This document shows positions 1 through 5,390 of a DNA stretch of 5,394 nucleotides, piece after piece. The notes under the pieces were generated by a model, which had not been told where the DNA came from, searched no databases, and saw only the letters and a list, made by a program, of their open reading frames with translations. Each line of letters begins with the position of its first letter. The first letter of the stretch is position 1. A program made the position numbers and the translations under genes. This stretch comes from an uncultured Elusimicrobia bacterium. Lineage in GTDB: Bacteria > Elusimicrobiota > Endomicrobiia > Endomicrobiales > Endomicrobiaceae. The DNA lies in contig CAMVLN010000107.1 of NCBI GenBank assembly GCA_947168325.1, forward strand, positions 1 to 5,394. The letters run 5' to 3'.

Positions 1-88
1 ATTCCTCAGAGGTTTCTTCAACAGTTTTTTCTTCAACTGTTTCTTCTTCAGCTGGTTTTTCATCCTCTAGTTCTTTATTGATAAACAT
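1..88 (-). CDS. N-terminal fragment of an acidic, glutamate-rich protein, function unknown
   Basis: An ATG on the minus strand at 88-86 opens a frame of 29 codons with no stop before the window edge, so only the N-terminus is present. It begins MFINKELEDEKPAEEE and is dominated by glutamate. A five-residue unit occurs twice in tandem (TVEEK at residues 17-21, TVEET at 22-26), which suggests a disordered acidic tail rather than a folded domain. There is no signal peptide or membrane segment. The start lies 23 bases after the cimA stop in the same direction, so co-transcription with cimA is likely. No clear Shine-Dalgarno sequence precedes the ATG, and an in-frame TTG lies three codons upstream, so the start is uncertain. 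Acidic N-terminal extensions of this kind occur in several unrelated families (GrpE is one example), and the fragment is too short to assign. Confidence 0.5.
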   Translation of the reverse strand, partial: MFINKELEDEKPAEEETVEEKTVEETSEE

Positions 89-111
89 AGAAAACAATAC
101 TATATTAAGTT

Positions 112-1668
112 TTATTTTTTTAAAAGTTTGTATTCAATAGAATCTGAAAGAGCTTGCCAACAAGCATCAATAATATTATCACTAACACCTATTGTACCCC
201 AACTACTTTTTTTATCTTTAGATTCTATTAAAACTCTAACTTTTGCTGCTGTATTTGCATTTGAATTTATAACTCTTACTTTAAAATCTGTAAGTATAAC
301 TGACTGAATTTCTGGATAGAATTTTATTAGTGCTTTTCTTAAACATTTATCTAATGCATCGACAGGACCACCACCTTCTGCAACAGTATATTCTTCTTTT
401 CCGTTAACATCAAGCTTAACAGTTGCTTGAGATATAAAGTCACCATCTTTATTTTTTTCTACACTAACTCTATAATTTTTTAATATAAAAAAATTCTTAT
501 ATGTTTTTTCCAATTTTTTTGTAAGAATATAAAAAGAACCATCTGCATTTTCATATTGATAGCCATTATTTTCTCTTTCTTTAATGATATTAATTATACC
601 CTTTAAATCTTCTTCTTTTTCTAAATCCATTGCAAGTTCGTCTGCCTTTGAAACTATGTTGCTTTTTCCAGACAAATCACTTACTAAAATATTCCTTTTA
701 TTCCCAACATGTTTAGGGTTTATATGTTCATAAGTATTAGAGTCTTTTTTTATTGCTGAAACATGCACACCTGCCTTATGTGCAAAAGCATTTCTACCAA
801 CATAAGGCATACTATCTATAGGAGTTAAATTTGCTATTTCATCAACATATTTTGAAAGATTTGTGAGTTTTTTTAAATTTTTCACCGGAACACAATGATA
901 TTTCCCTTTTAGCTGTAATGATGGAATTATAGAACATAAATTTGCATTCCCGCATCTTTCCCCTATACCATTTATTGTCCCTTGAACAAGTTGACATCCA
1001 GACAAAACTGCAATTATTGAATTTGCTACAGCACAATCACAATCGTTATGTGCATGAATGCCAAATTTTACATTAGAAAACTCTTTAATTGTTTCTGTAA
1101 CTATTTTTTCTATATATGATGGCAAAACTCCACCGTTAGTTTCACATAAACAAACATAATCTGCTCCTGCATCTATTGCCGATTTTATTGTTTGTAAAGT
1201 ATAAATTTTATTATGAATATATCCATCAAAAAAATGTTCTGCATCATATATAATTTCAAACTTTTTTGATTTCAAATATGATATTGTGTCAAATATCATT
1301 TTAAGATTTTCTTTAAGAGTAGTTTTAAGTGCAACTTGTACATGTAAATCCCAAGATTTTCCAAAAATAGTTGCAACTTTTGTCCCTGAAGCAATTAATT
1401 TTTTAATTTGATTATCATCTTGAATTTTTGTATTAGGTTTTCTTGTAGAACTAAATGCTACAAGTTTAGAATTTTTAAATTTGTTTTTAGCAAGTTTAAA
1501 AAATTCTTCATCTTTAGGGTTTGCACCTGGCCAACCACCTTCAATAAAAGATATACCAAAAGTGTCCAAAGCAGATGCTATTTTCAATTTATCTTCAACT
1601 GAAAATGCTATTCCTGCACCCTGGCTACCATCTCTTAATGTTGTATCAAATATCTTTATTTGTTTCAT
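112..1668 (-). CDS. cimA: (R)-citramalate synthase
   Basis: The product (518 aa) belongs to the LeuA/CimA family. It condenses pyruvate with acetyl-CoA to (R)-citramalate in the cytoplasm, the first step of the threonine-independent route to 2-oxobutyrate and isoleucine. A TIM-barrel catalytic domain begins with DTTLRDG (residues 8-14, catalytic-type Arg12 and metal-type Asp13). EGGWPGANPKD (43-53) and IFGKSWDLHV (101-110) are typical of the long CimA subgroup rather than isopropylmalate synthase. Metal-binding HAHND is at 205-209, GIGERCGNANL at 234-244 and HKAGVHVSA at 297-305. Residues from about 390 to the end match the LeuA-type regulatory/dimer domain, which in relatives senses the end product (isoleucine for many CimAs). 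The length is normal for the subgroup. The ATG is supported by the conserved N-terminus, but no good Shine-Dalgarno precedes it. It lies 193 bases downstream of lysC and has its own candidate promoter. A homocitrate or isopropylmalate synthase role is less likely from the motifs. Confidence 0.93.
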   Translation of the reverse strand: MKQIKIFDTTLRDGSQGAGIAFSVEDKLKIASALDTFGISFIEGGWPGANPKDEEFFKLAKNKFKNSKLVAFSSTRKPNTKIQDDNQIKKLIASGTKVATIFGKSWDLHVQVALKTTLKENLKMIFDTISYLKSKKFEIIYDAEHFFDGYIHNKIYTLQTIKSAIDAGADYVCLCETNGGVLPSYIEKIVTETIKEFSNVKFGIHAHNDCDCAVANSIIAVLSGCQLVQGTINGIGERCGNANLCSIIPSLQLKGKYHCVPVKNLKKLTNLSKYVDEIANLTPIDSMPYVGRNAFAHKAGVHVSAIKKDSNTYEHINPKHVGNKRNILVSDLSGKSNIVSKADELAMDLEKEEDLKGIINIIKERENNGYQYENADGSFYILTKKLEKTYKNFFILKNYRVSVEKNKDGDFISQATVKLDVNGKEEYTVAEGGGPVDALDKCLRKALIKFYPEIQSVILTDFKVRVINSNANTAAKVRVLIESKDKKSSWGTIGVSDNIIDACWQALSDSIEYKLLKK

Positions 1669-1669
1669 A

Positions 1670-1687
1670 AAAAATCTATGGATTTTT
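1670..1687 (-). promoter_or_regulatory. Small hairpin abutting the cimA start codon
   Basis: On the minus strand AAAAATC, CATA, GATTTTT form a perfect 7-bp stem with a 4-base loop. The 3' arm ends one base before the cimA ATG. It occupies the place where a ribosome binding site would be, and no purine-rich Shine-Dalgarno sequence is seen there. The stem has only one G-C pair, so it is weak, and such matches arise easily in AT-rich DNA. A role in translation of cimA is inference only. Confidence 0.25.
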
Positions 1688-1736
1688 AAAGTATGAATGT
1701 ATTAAAACATATAAGTATATACAAATGGTAACAAAA

Positions 1737-1762
1737 AATATTGTTAGTTAATATTGTTAGTT
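1737..1762. repeat. Perfect 13-base tandem repeat at the predicted cimA transcription start
   Basis: The unit AATATTGTTAGTT (plus strand) occurs twice head to tail without mismatch, at 1737-1749 and 1750-1762. On the coding strand of cimA the unit reads AACTAACAATATT. It begins about five bases after the candidate -10 box of cimA, so it covers the predicted transcription start and the first transcribed bases. Two identical sites one helical turn and a bit apart could be an operator for a repressor. Replication slippage in AT-rich DNA is the plain alternative. Confidence 0.9.
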
Positions 1763-1766
1763 ATAT

Positions 1767-1794
1767 ATTATAAATTGTTATTATAAACTATCAA
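1767..1794 (-). promoter_or_regulatory. Sigma70-type promoter for cimA
   Basis: Reading the minus strand, TTGATA (1794-1789, five of six bases of the -35 consensus) is followed by a 16-base spacer and TATAAT (1772-1767, perfect -10). Transcription would start near 1760 and leave a 5' leader of about 90 bases before cimA. A second TATAAT lies at 1785-1780 inside the spacer but has no matching -35 box. The promoter sits in the lysC-cimA gap, so cimA can be expressed independently of lysC, although no clear terminator separates them. No T-box or isoleucine-rich leader peptide was seen in the leader. Confidence 0.55.
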
Positions 1795-1861
1795 ATTCTA
1801 TGCTACCTTTATGCCTACATTCATCACTTTTATGTATGTATAAGTTTTTGCTTTATGAGAA

Positions 1862-2341
1862 TTATTTCTTATTAAGTTTAAAGCCTTTATGTAATTCGTT
1901 TACAGCTTTATTCAAATCAACTGCATCTATAACACAAGAAACCTTTATTTCACTTGTAGAAATCATTTCAATGTTTATTTTATTTTTAGCTAAAATATCA
2001 AACATTTTTGAAGCAACCCCTGCATGAGTTTTCATTCCAACACCAACTACTGAAACTTTTGCCACATGTTCATCACAAGTTACAGTTTGTGCCCCCAACT
2101 CTTTTGCAAGTTCGTCAACTTTTTGTTGAGTTTTCTTCATATCTATTTTACTTACTGTAAAAGAAATATCATTTTTCTTATCCAAAGCTGCAGATTGAAT
2201 AATCATATCTACATTGATACCTAATTTTGCAATACTACTAAATATTTTTGCTGCCATTCCAGGCACATCTGGCAAATCTATTAAAGAAAATTTAACTTGA
2301 TTTTTATCAAAAGTTACTGCTGACACCATAAGGTCTTCCAT
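1862..2341 (-). CDS. lysC: Probable internal start: aspartokinase beta (regulatory) subunit
   Basis: Within lysC, codon 251 is an ATG (2341-2339) preceded by GGGAG (2353-2349) with a 7-base A-only spacer, a ribosome binding site as good as any in this window. Starting here in frame would yield a 159-residue protein, beginning MEDLMVSAVTF, that holds both ACT domains and none of the kinase domain. B. subtilis aspartokinase II is known to be made this way: one gene gives the full-length alpha chain and, from an internal start near codon 246, a beta chain of about 163 residues, assembling as a hetero-oligomer. Position and size agree closely. The motif also encodes the linker residues Gly-Arg-Lys-Lys, so it could be coincidence. 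Usage of this start is inferred, not shown. Confidence 0.5.
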   Translation of the reverse strand: MEDLMVSAVTFDKNQVKFSLIDLPDVPGMAAKIFSSIAKLGINVDMIIQSAALDKKNDISFTVSKIDMKKTQQKVDELAKELGAQTVTCDEHVAKVSVVGVGMKTHAGVASKMFDILAKNKINIEMISTSEIKVSCVIDAVDLNKAVNELHKGFKLNKK

Positions 2342-3091
2342 TTTTTTTCTCCCTATTTTTTCTTCACTAACTATAAAAGTTCCTTCTTGTTCTGAAAAAG
2401 TACTTCTTGCATGGATTTCTATACCATAATTTTTTGCAACTTCTATACTTCTTGTTTGCATAACTTGTGCACCAGAACCTGCCATTTCCAACATTTCTTC
2501 ATAAGATATTAAATTTATTTTTCTTGCATCTTTTACAACTCTAGGATCTGTTGTAAAAATACCTTCAACATCACTATAAATCTCACACATATTTGCTTTC
2601 AGTATTGCAGCAAGTGCTACTGCTGTTAAATCTGAACCACCTCTCCCTAATGTTGTAATATCGCCACTTTTATTCATTCCTTGAAAACCTGCAACAACAA
2701 CAATATTTCCTTTATCTAAAAAAGAAAATATTTTTTTAGGTTCTATCTTCTTTACTCTTGCTTTTGTATAATCATCATTTGTAGTAATACCTGCTTGAAA
2801 ACCTGTTAAAGAAACAGCTTTATGTCCAAGAGACAAAATTGTCATTGCTAGTAATGCTATAGACATCTGTTCTCCTGTTGCAAGCAACATATCCATCTCT
2901 CTAGGATTTGGATCTGCTGTAATTTCTTCACACTTTGTAATTAACTCATCTGTAGTATCTCCCGGTGCAGATACAACAACAACTATTTTATTGCCGCCTT
3001 TTTTTCTAGCAATAATTTTGTTTGCAACAAGTTTCATCTTATCGCTATCTGCTACAGAGGAACCACCAAATTTCATCACTATTAATGCCAT
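1862..3091 (-). CDS. lysC: Aspartate kinase (aspartokinase), monofunctional
   Basis: The product (409 aa) phosphorylates L-aspartate with ATP to give 4-phospho-L-aspartate, the entry step to lysine, diaminopimelate, threonine and methionine. The amino-acid-kinase domain spans about residues 1-240, with KFGGSS at 7-12 (nucleotide/aspartate site), TTLGRGGSD at 146-154 and YSDVEGIFTTDPR at 172-184. Two ACT domains follow (about 265-340 and 344-409); in this family they bind allosteric amino acids, usually lysine with or without threonine. The length matches Bacillus-type enzymes (about 400-410 aa), and there is no fused homoserine dehydrogenase. The ATG start is well supported: GGAG lies at 3103-3100, eight bases upstream, and MALIVMKFGG is a typical N-terminus. 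It is first in its strand block, divergent from gcvH and upstream of cimA. A strong internal translation start at codon 251 suggests a second product. Which amino acid inhibits it cannot be read from the sequence. Confidence 0.95.
   Translation of the reverse strand: MALIVMKFGGSSVADSDKMKLVANKIIARKKGGNKIVVVVSAPGDTTDELITKCEEITADPNPREMDMLLATGEQMSIALLAMTILSLGHKAVSLTGFQAGITTNDDYTKARVKKIEPKKIFSFLDKGNIVVVAGFQGMNKSGDITTLGRGGSDLTAVALAAILKANMCEIYSDVEGIFTTDPRVVKDARKINLISYEEMLEMAGSGAQVMQTRSIEVAKNYGIEIHARSTFSEQEGTFIVSEEKIGRKKMEDLMVSAVTFDKNQVKFSLIDLPDVPGMAAKIFSSIAKLGINVDMIIQSAALDKKNDISFTVSKIDMKKTQQKVDELAKELGAQTVTCDEHVAKVSVVGVGMKTHAGVASKMFDILAKNKINIEMISTSEIKVSCVIDAVDLNKAVNELHKGFKLNKK
2349..2353 (-). promoter_or_regulatory. 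Internal Shine-Dalgarno site in lysC
   Basis: On the minus strand the sequence reads GGGAG followed by seven A and ATG. This falls at the linker between the kinase and first ACT domain, exactly where an internal start would release the regulatory half as its own subunit. The Gly codon is GGG, which looks uncommon in this AT-rich window and is consistent with selection on the RNA sequence, though no codon count was made. Confidence 0.5.
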
Positions 3092-3135
3092 TTTTCTTTC
3101 TCCAACATTATTTATATTAATGTAAAAAAAATTTC

Positions 3136-3150
3136 AGCTTATAAGCTTAT
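3136..3150. repeat. Overlapping palindromes in the lysC leader
   Basis: AGCTTATAAGCT (3136-3147) is a perfect 12-base palindrome and overlaps a second one, ATAAGCTTAT (3141-3150). The word AGCTTAT is thus present twice, at 3136-3142 and 3144-3150. A-rich or T-rich runs flank it on both sides. It lies about 45-60 bases upstream of the lysC ATG, between the start codon and the candidate promoter. It is operator-like in form. A hairpin would have only about four pairs, so a terminator or attenuator is unlikely. Confidence 0.4.
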
Positions 3151-3169
3151 GCTAAAAAAATTATTTAAT

Positions 3170-3197
3170 ATATATAATCTGCAATATATAATCTGCA
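3170..3197. repeat. Perfect 14-base tandem repeat upstream of lysC
   Basis: The unit ATATATAATCTGCA (plus strand) is present twice with no mismatch, at 3170-3183 and 3184-3197, and the identity continues two bases further. Each copy contains TATAAT on the plus strand and TGCAGATTATAT on the minus strand. It lies about 80-105 bases upstream of the lysC start, in the region expected to hold the lysC promoter. Duplicated regulator sites and slippage are both possible. Confidence 0.9.
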
Positions 3198-3198
3198 A
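3171..3198 (-). promoter_or_regulatory. Weak candidate promoter for lysC
   Basis: On the minus strand TTGCAG (3198-3193) is followed after 16 bases by TATATA (3176-3171); an 18-base spacing to another TATATA is also possible. Both boxes are formed by the 14-base tandem repeat. Transcription would start near 3164 and give a leader of about 70 bases. In sequence this AT-rich, boxes of this quality arise easily, so the call is tentative. Confidence 0.25.
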
Positions 3199-3654
3199 TT
3201 AATGCCAAAAGCAAACGATTAGACAAAAATATTCTAGTATCGTTTATTCTATAATAAATTAAACTGAAGTGTAAAGAAAATAAAAAAGTATTTAATACAG
3301 AAATTTATATAAACAAAAGGATTTTTTTGATAGTTTAATTTAAATATCTTTGTCTTTTAATTTCTTGGTATTTGCTAACTTTAATTATTTTGCTTTTTTT
3401 TCAGATTTTTTGTTCAGTTTTAATTTGATTTTATCTAATATTTTTGTTTTATCCTTTAAATAATTAGTTTTTTGATTTTTTTCTATTTCAATCACATCAC
3501 TACAATATCAGTTTAAACTTATGCAATAACTAGATTTTTGTATTTTAATTTAGTATGTTAGTGTATAAATAAAGTTTTTTAATAGAAAAGTTATCAAATT
3601 ATATTTTGTTCTAATAAATTCATTTAGGGAAAAAACATTTGTAATAAAAATATT

Positions 3655-3658
3655 GGAG
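3655..3658 (+). promoter_or_regulatory. Shine-Dalgarno site that fixes the gcvH start
   Basis: GGAG followed by six A leads directly into ATG at 3665. The open frame extends upstream to a TTG at 3653, but that codon lies immediately before this GGAG and would consume the ribosome binding site as coding sequence. The ATG also gives the N-terminus MNVPAEL typical of H proteins. The start at 3665 is therefore preferred over 3653. Confidence 0.8.
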
Positions 3659-3664
3659 AAAAAA

Positions 3665-4045
3665 ATGAATGTACCAGCCGAATTGTCTTATACAAAAACT
3701 CATGAGTGGGTAAAAAAAGTAAAAAATAAAGTTTATGTGGGAATTACAGATTATGCACAACATGAAATTACAGATATAGTTCATGTTGAACTTCCAGAAA
3801 TTAGCAAAAAGTTTGGCAAAGAACAACCATGTGCAGTTGTTGAATCGGTAAAATCTGCATTTGATATTTATTGCCCCATATCAGGAACAATAGCAGAAAT
3901 TAATGAAGAAGTAGTAAATGCTCCAGAACTTATCAATCAATCACCTTATGAAAAAGGTTATTTGTTTGTTCTTGAAAATGTTGATGAAGAAGATTTTAAG
4001 TTATTAATGAATGCCGAACAATATACAAAAACAATTGAAGGTTAA
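3665..4045 (+). CDS. gcvH: Glycine cleavage system H protein (lipoyl carrier)
   Basis: The 126-residue product has the usual size of H proteins (about 125-130 aa). Its lipoyl group carries the aminomethyl intermediate from the P protein to the T protein and reducing equivalents to the L protein. It shows THEWV at 12-16, GITDYAQ at 26-32, VELPE at 41-45 and the lipoylation segment ESVKSAFDIYCPISG at 60-74, with Lys63 as the attachment lysine. The C-terminal LLMNAEQYTKTI resembles the family ending LLxAExYxxxI. HEITD at 33-37 replaces the more common segment ending in LGD, a mild variant. An upstream TTG at 3653 would add four residues but overlaps the Shine-Dalgarno site. It heads the visible plus-strand block and is followed after four bases by gcvPA, so the two are almost surely one operon. 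gcvT, commonly ahead of gcvH, is absent here. Some H-like proteins act in lipoate relay instead; the gcvPA neighbour argues for glycine cleavage. Confidence 0.95.
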   Translation: MNVPAELSYTKTHEWVKKVKNKVYVGITDYAQHEITDIVHVELPEISKKFGKEQPCAVVESVKSAFDIYCPISGTIAEINEEVVNAPELINQSPYEKGYLFVLENVDEEDFKLLMNAEQYTKTIEG

Positions 4046-4049
4046 TTGA

Positions 4050-5390
4050 ATGAATTATATACCGATAAGTAACGAAGATAAAAAGGAAATGCTTAAAGCT
4101 ATTGGTGTAAAAGATATAGAGGAACTTTTATCTTTACAAATACCAGAAACTTTGAGAGCAAAAAGATTGAATTTAGATAAATCAATGTCGGAACAGGAAC
4201 TTTTATCTTTATTCAAATCATATTCACAAAAAAACAAATCAAACTTAATATGTTTTCATGGTGCAGGAATTTACGACCATTTTGTTCCTTCAATAGTTGA
4301 CGAAATTATTGGAAGAAGTGAATTCTTAACAGCATATACTCCTTACCAAGCAGAAGCAAGTCAAGGAACATTACAAGCAATATTTGAATACCAAAGCATA
4401 ATATGTGAACTTACAGGACTAGATTGTTCCAATGCTTCAATGTATGATGGTGCAACGGCTGTTGCAGAGGCAATATTGCTTGCAGTAAGAGTTTCAAAAA
4501 AAAATAAGGTTATTATATCTTCTGCCTTAAATCCACAATATATTTCAGTAATTGAAACTTATACTAAAAATTTAAATATAGAAATTATAAAAATTGATAT
4601 AGATAGTAAAACAGGTACTACAGATAATAATATCTTAAAAAATATCATAACGGAAGATATTGCAACGGTAGTAATTCAATCTCCAAATTTTTTTGGAACT
4701 GTTGAAGATATGCAAGAATTATCAAATATAGCAAAGTATAATAAAGCACTGTTTATTGCAGTTGTTAATCCAATATCGTTAGGTTTGTTTAAAAGTCCTG
4801 CAGAGTATGGTGCAGATGTTGCTGTTGGCGAAGGACAGGTTTTTGGAAATCAAATGTATCTTGGGGGATCAACTTTTGGTTTTATGGCAACTACAAAAGC
4901 TTTAGAATGGAAAATGCCAGGAAGAATTGTTGGTCAAACTATAGATAAAGATGGAAAAAGAGGTTTTGTTCTTACATTACAATCAAGAGAACAACACATC
5001 AGAAGAGAAAAAGCTACATCAAATATTTGTACAAATGCAACATTAAATTCTCTTGCAGCTTGTGTTTATGTTGCTTATCTTGGTAGTCAAGGTATAAAAG
5101 AATTAGCCGAAACAAATATTTCAAAAGCAAGATATACTTTTGATAAAATAAAAAATATTAAAGGTTTTACTCCTTTATTTGAAAAATCTTTATTTTTCAA
5201 TGAATTTGTATTTACGACAAACAAAAATATAGATAAAATAAACGAAGAATTATTAAAAGAAAATATTTTAGGACCGTTAAATTTAGAGGAAATAAACCCT
5301 AAATATAGAAACTGCATAATGTTTGCTGTTACAGAAAAAAGAACAAAACAAGAAATAGATAAATTAGTAGAAATTTTAACTAGAGTGTAA
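4050..5390 (+). CDS. gcvPA: Glycine dehydrogenase (decarboxylating) subunit 1, P protein alpha subunit
   Basis: This 446-residue protein corresponds to the N-terminal half of the glycine cleavage P protein and matches the usual GcvPA length (about 440-450 aa). With GcvPB it forms the pyridoxal-phosphate enzyme that decarboxylates glycine and passes the aminomethyl group to lipoyl-H protein. Family motifs are GAGIYDHFVP (71-80), FLTAYTPYQAEASQGTLQ (92-109), NASMYDGATAVAEA (128-141), QSPNFFG (210-216), MPGRIVG (289-295) and REQHIRREKATSNICTN (313-329). The residue after CTN is Ala330, where Gln is common. The PLP-binding lysine belongs to GcvPB and is not expected here. The ATG lies four bases after the gcvH stop; GAAGG at 4037-4041, inside the end of gcvH, is the likely ribosome binding site. 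No terminator follows before the window edge, so gcvPB probably comes next; its presence is inferred. Confidence 0.95.
   Translation: MNYIPISNEDKKEMLKAIGVKDIEELLSLQIPETLRAKRLNLDKSMSEQELLSLFKSYSQKNKSNLICFHGAGIYDHFVPSIVDEIIGRSEFLTAYTPYQAEASQGTLQAIFEYQSIICELTGLDCSNASMYDGATAVAEAILLAVRVSKKNKVIISSALNPQYISVIETYTKNLNIEIIKIDIDSKTGTTDNNILKNIITEDIATVVIQSPNFFGTVEDMQELSNIAKYNKALFIAVVNPISLGLFKSPAEYGADVAVGEGQVFGNQMYLGGSTFGFMATTKALEWKMPGRIVGQTIDKDGKRGFVLTLQSREQHIRREKATSNICTNATLNSLAACVYVAYLGSQGIKELAETNISKARYTFDKIKNIKGFTPLFEKSLFFNEFVFTTNKNIDKINEELLKENILGPLNLEEINPKYRNCIMFAVTEKRTKQEIDKLVEILTRV

Larger units (their letters stand above)
3092..3664. other. 573-base divergent intergenic region between lysC and gcvH
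   Basis: The region must hold the promoters of both strand blocks. It contains long T and A runs, a 14-base tandem repeat, an overlapping palindrome near lysC, and a 7-base inverted repeat (AAACGAT at 3213-3219, ATCGTTT at 3239-3245). On the minus strand, 3495-3385 is open from a GTG for 36 lysine-rich codons, but it lacks a ribosome binding site and is probably chance in T-rich DNA or a gene remnant. For gcvH the nearest -10-like sequence is TATAAA at 3564-3569, without a good -35 box, so no promoter is called. I looked for lysine riboswitch and glycine riboswitch core motifs and saw neither. No tRNA is apparent. Confidence 0.6.

Noticed and set aside
842..1036. Small open frames inside cimA, lysC, gcvH and gcvPA in other frames (this one and several similar)
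   Set aside because: They lie wholly within or largely overlap well-supported conserved genes, and their products are low-complexity with no family motif.
1669..1762. Leader peptide or T-box attenuator for cimA
   Set aside because: The leader has no isoleucine-rich open frame, no T-box motif and no terminator-like hairpin with a U run.
1669..1861. Intrinsic terminator between lysC and cimA
   Set aside because: Only short or mismatched stems are present and none is followed by a T run in the transcription direction.
3082..3108. Eight-codon upstream ORF (MLEKEKWH) overlapping the lysC start
   Set aside because: It has no ribosome binding site of its own and contains the lysC Shine-Dalgarno; probably chance.
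3259..3516. Nine-base inverted repeat TTAAACTGA / TCAGTTTAA bounding about 240 bases, like ends of a small mobile element
   Set aside because: No transposase remnant, no flanking target duplication seen, and several such 9-base matches are expected by chance in a 570-base AT-rich stretch.
3092..3664. Possible lysine riboswitch (lysC side) or glycine riboswitch (gcvH side)
   Set aside because: Neither conserved core could be recognised on the relevant strand; the region is nearly all A/T with no set of nested GC-bearing helices. A covariance-model search would settle it.
3653..3664. TTG at 3653 as the gcvH start
   Set aside because: It directly precedes the GGAG that correctly spaces the ATG at 3665, and the added residues (MEKK) are simply the translated ribosome binding site.
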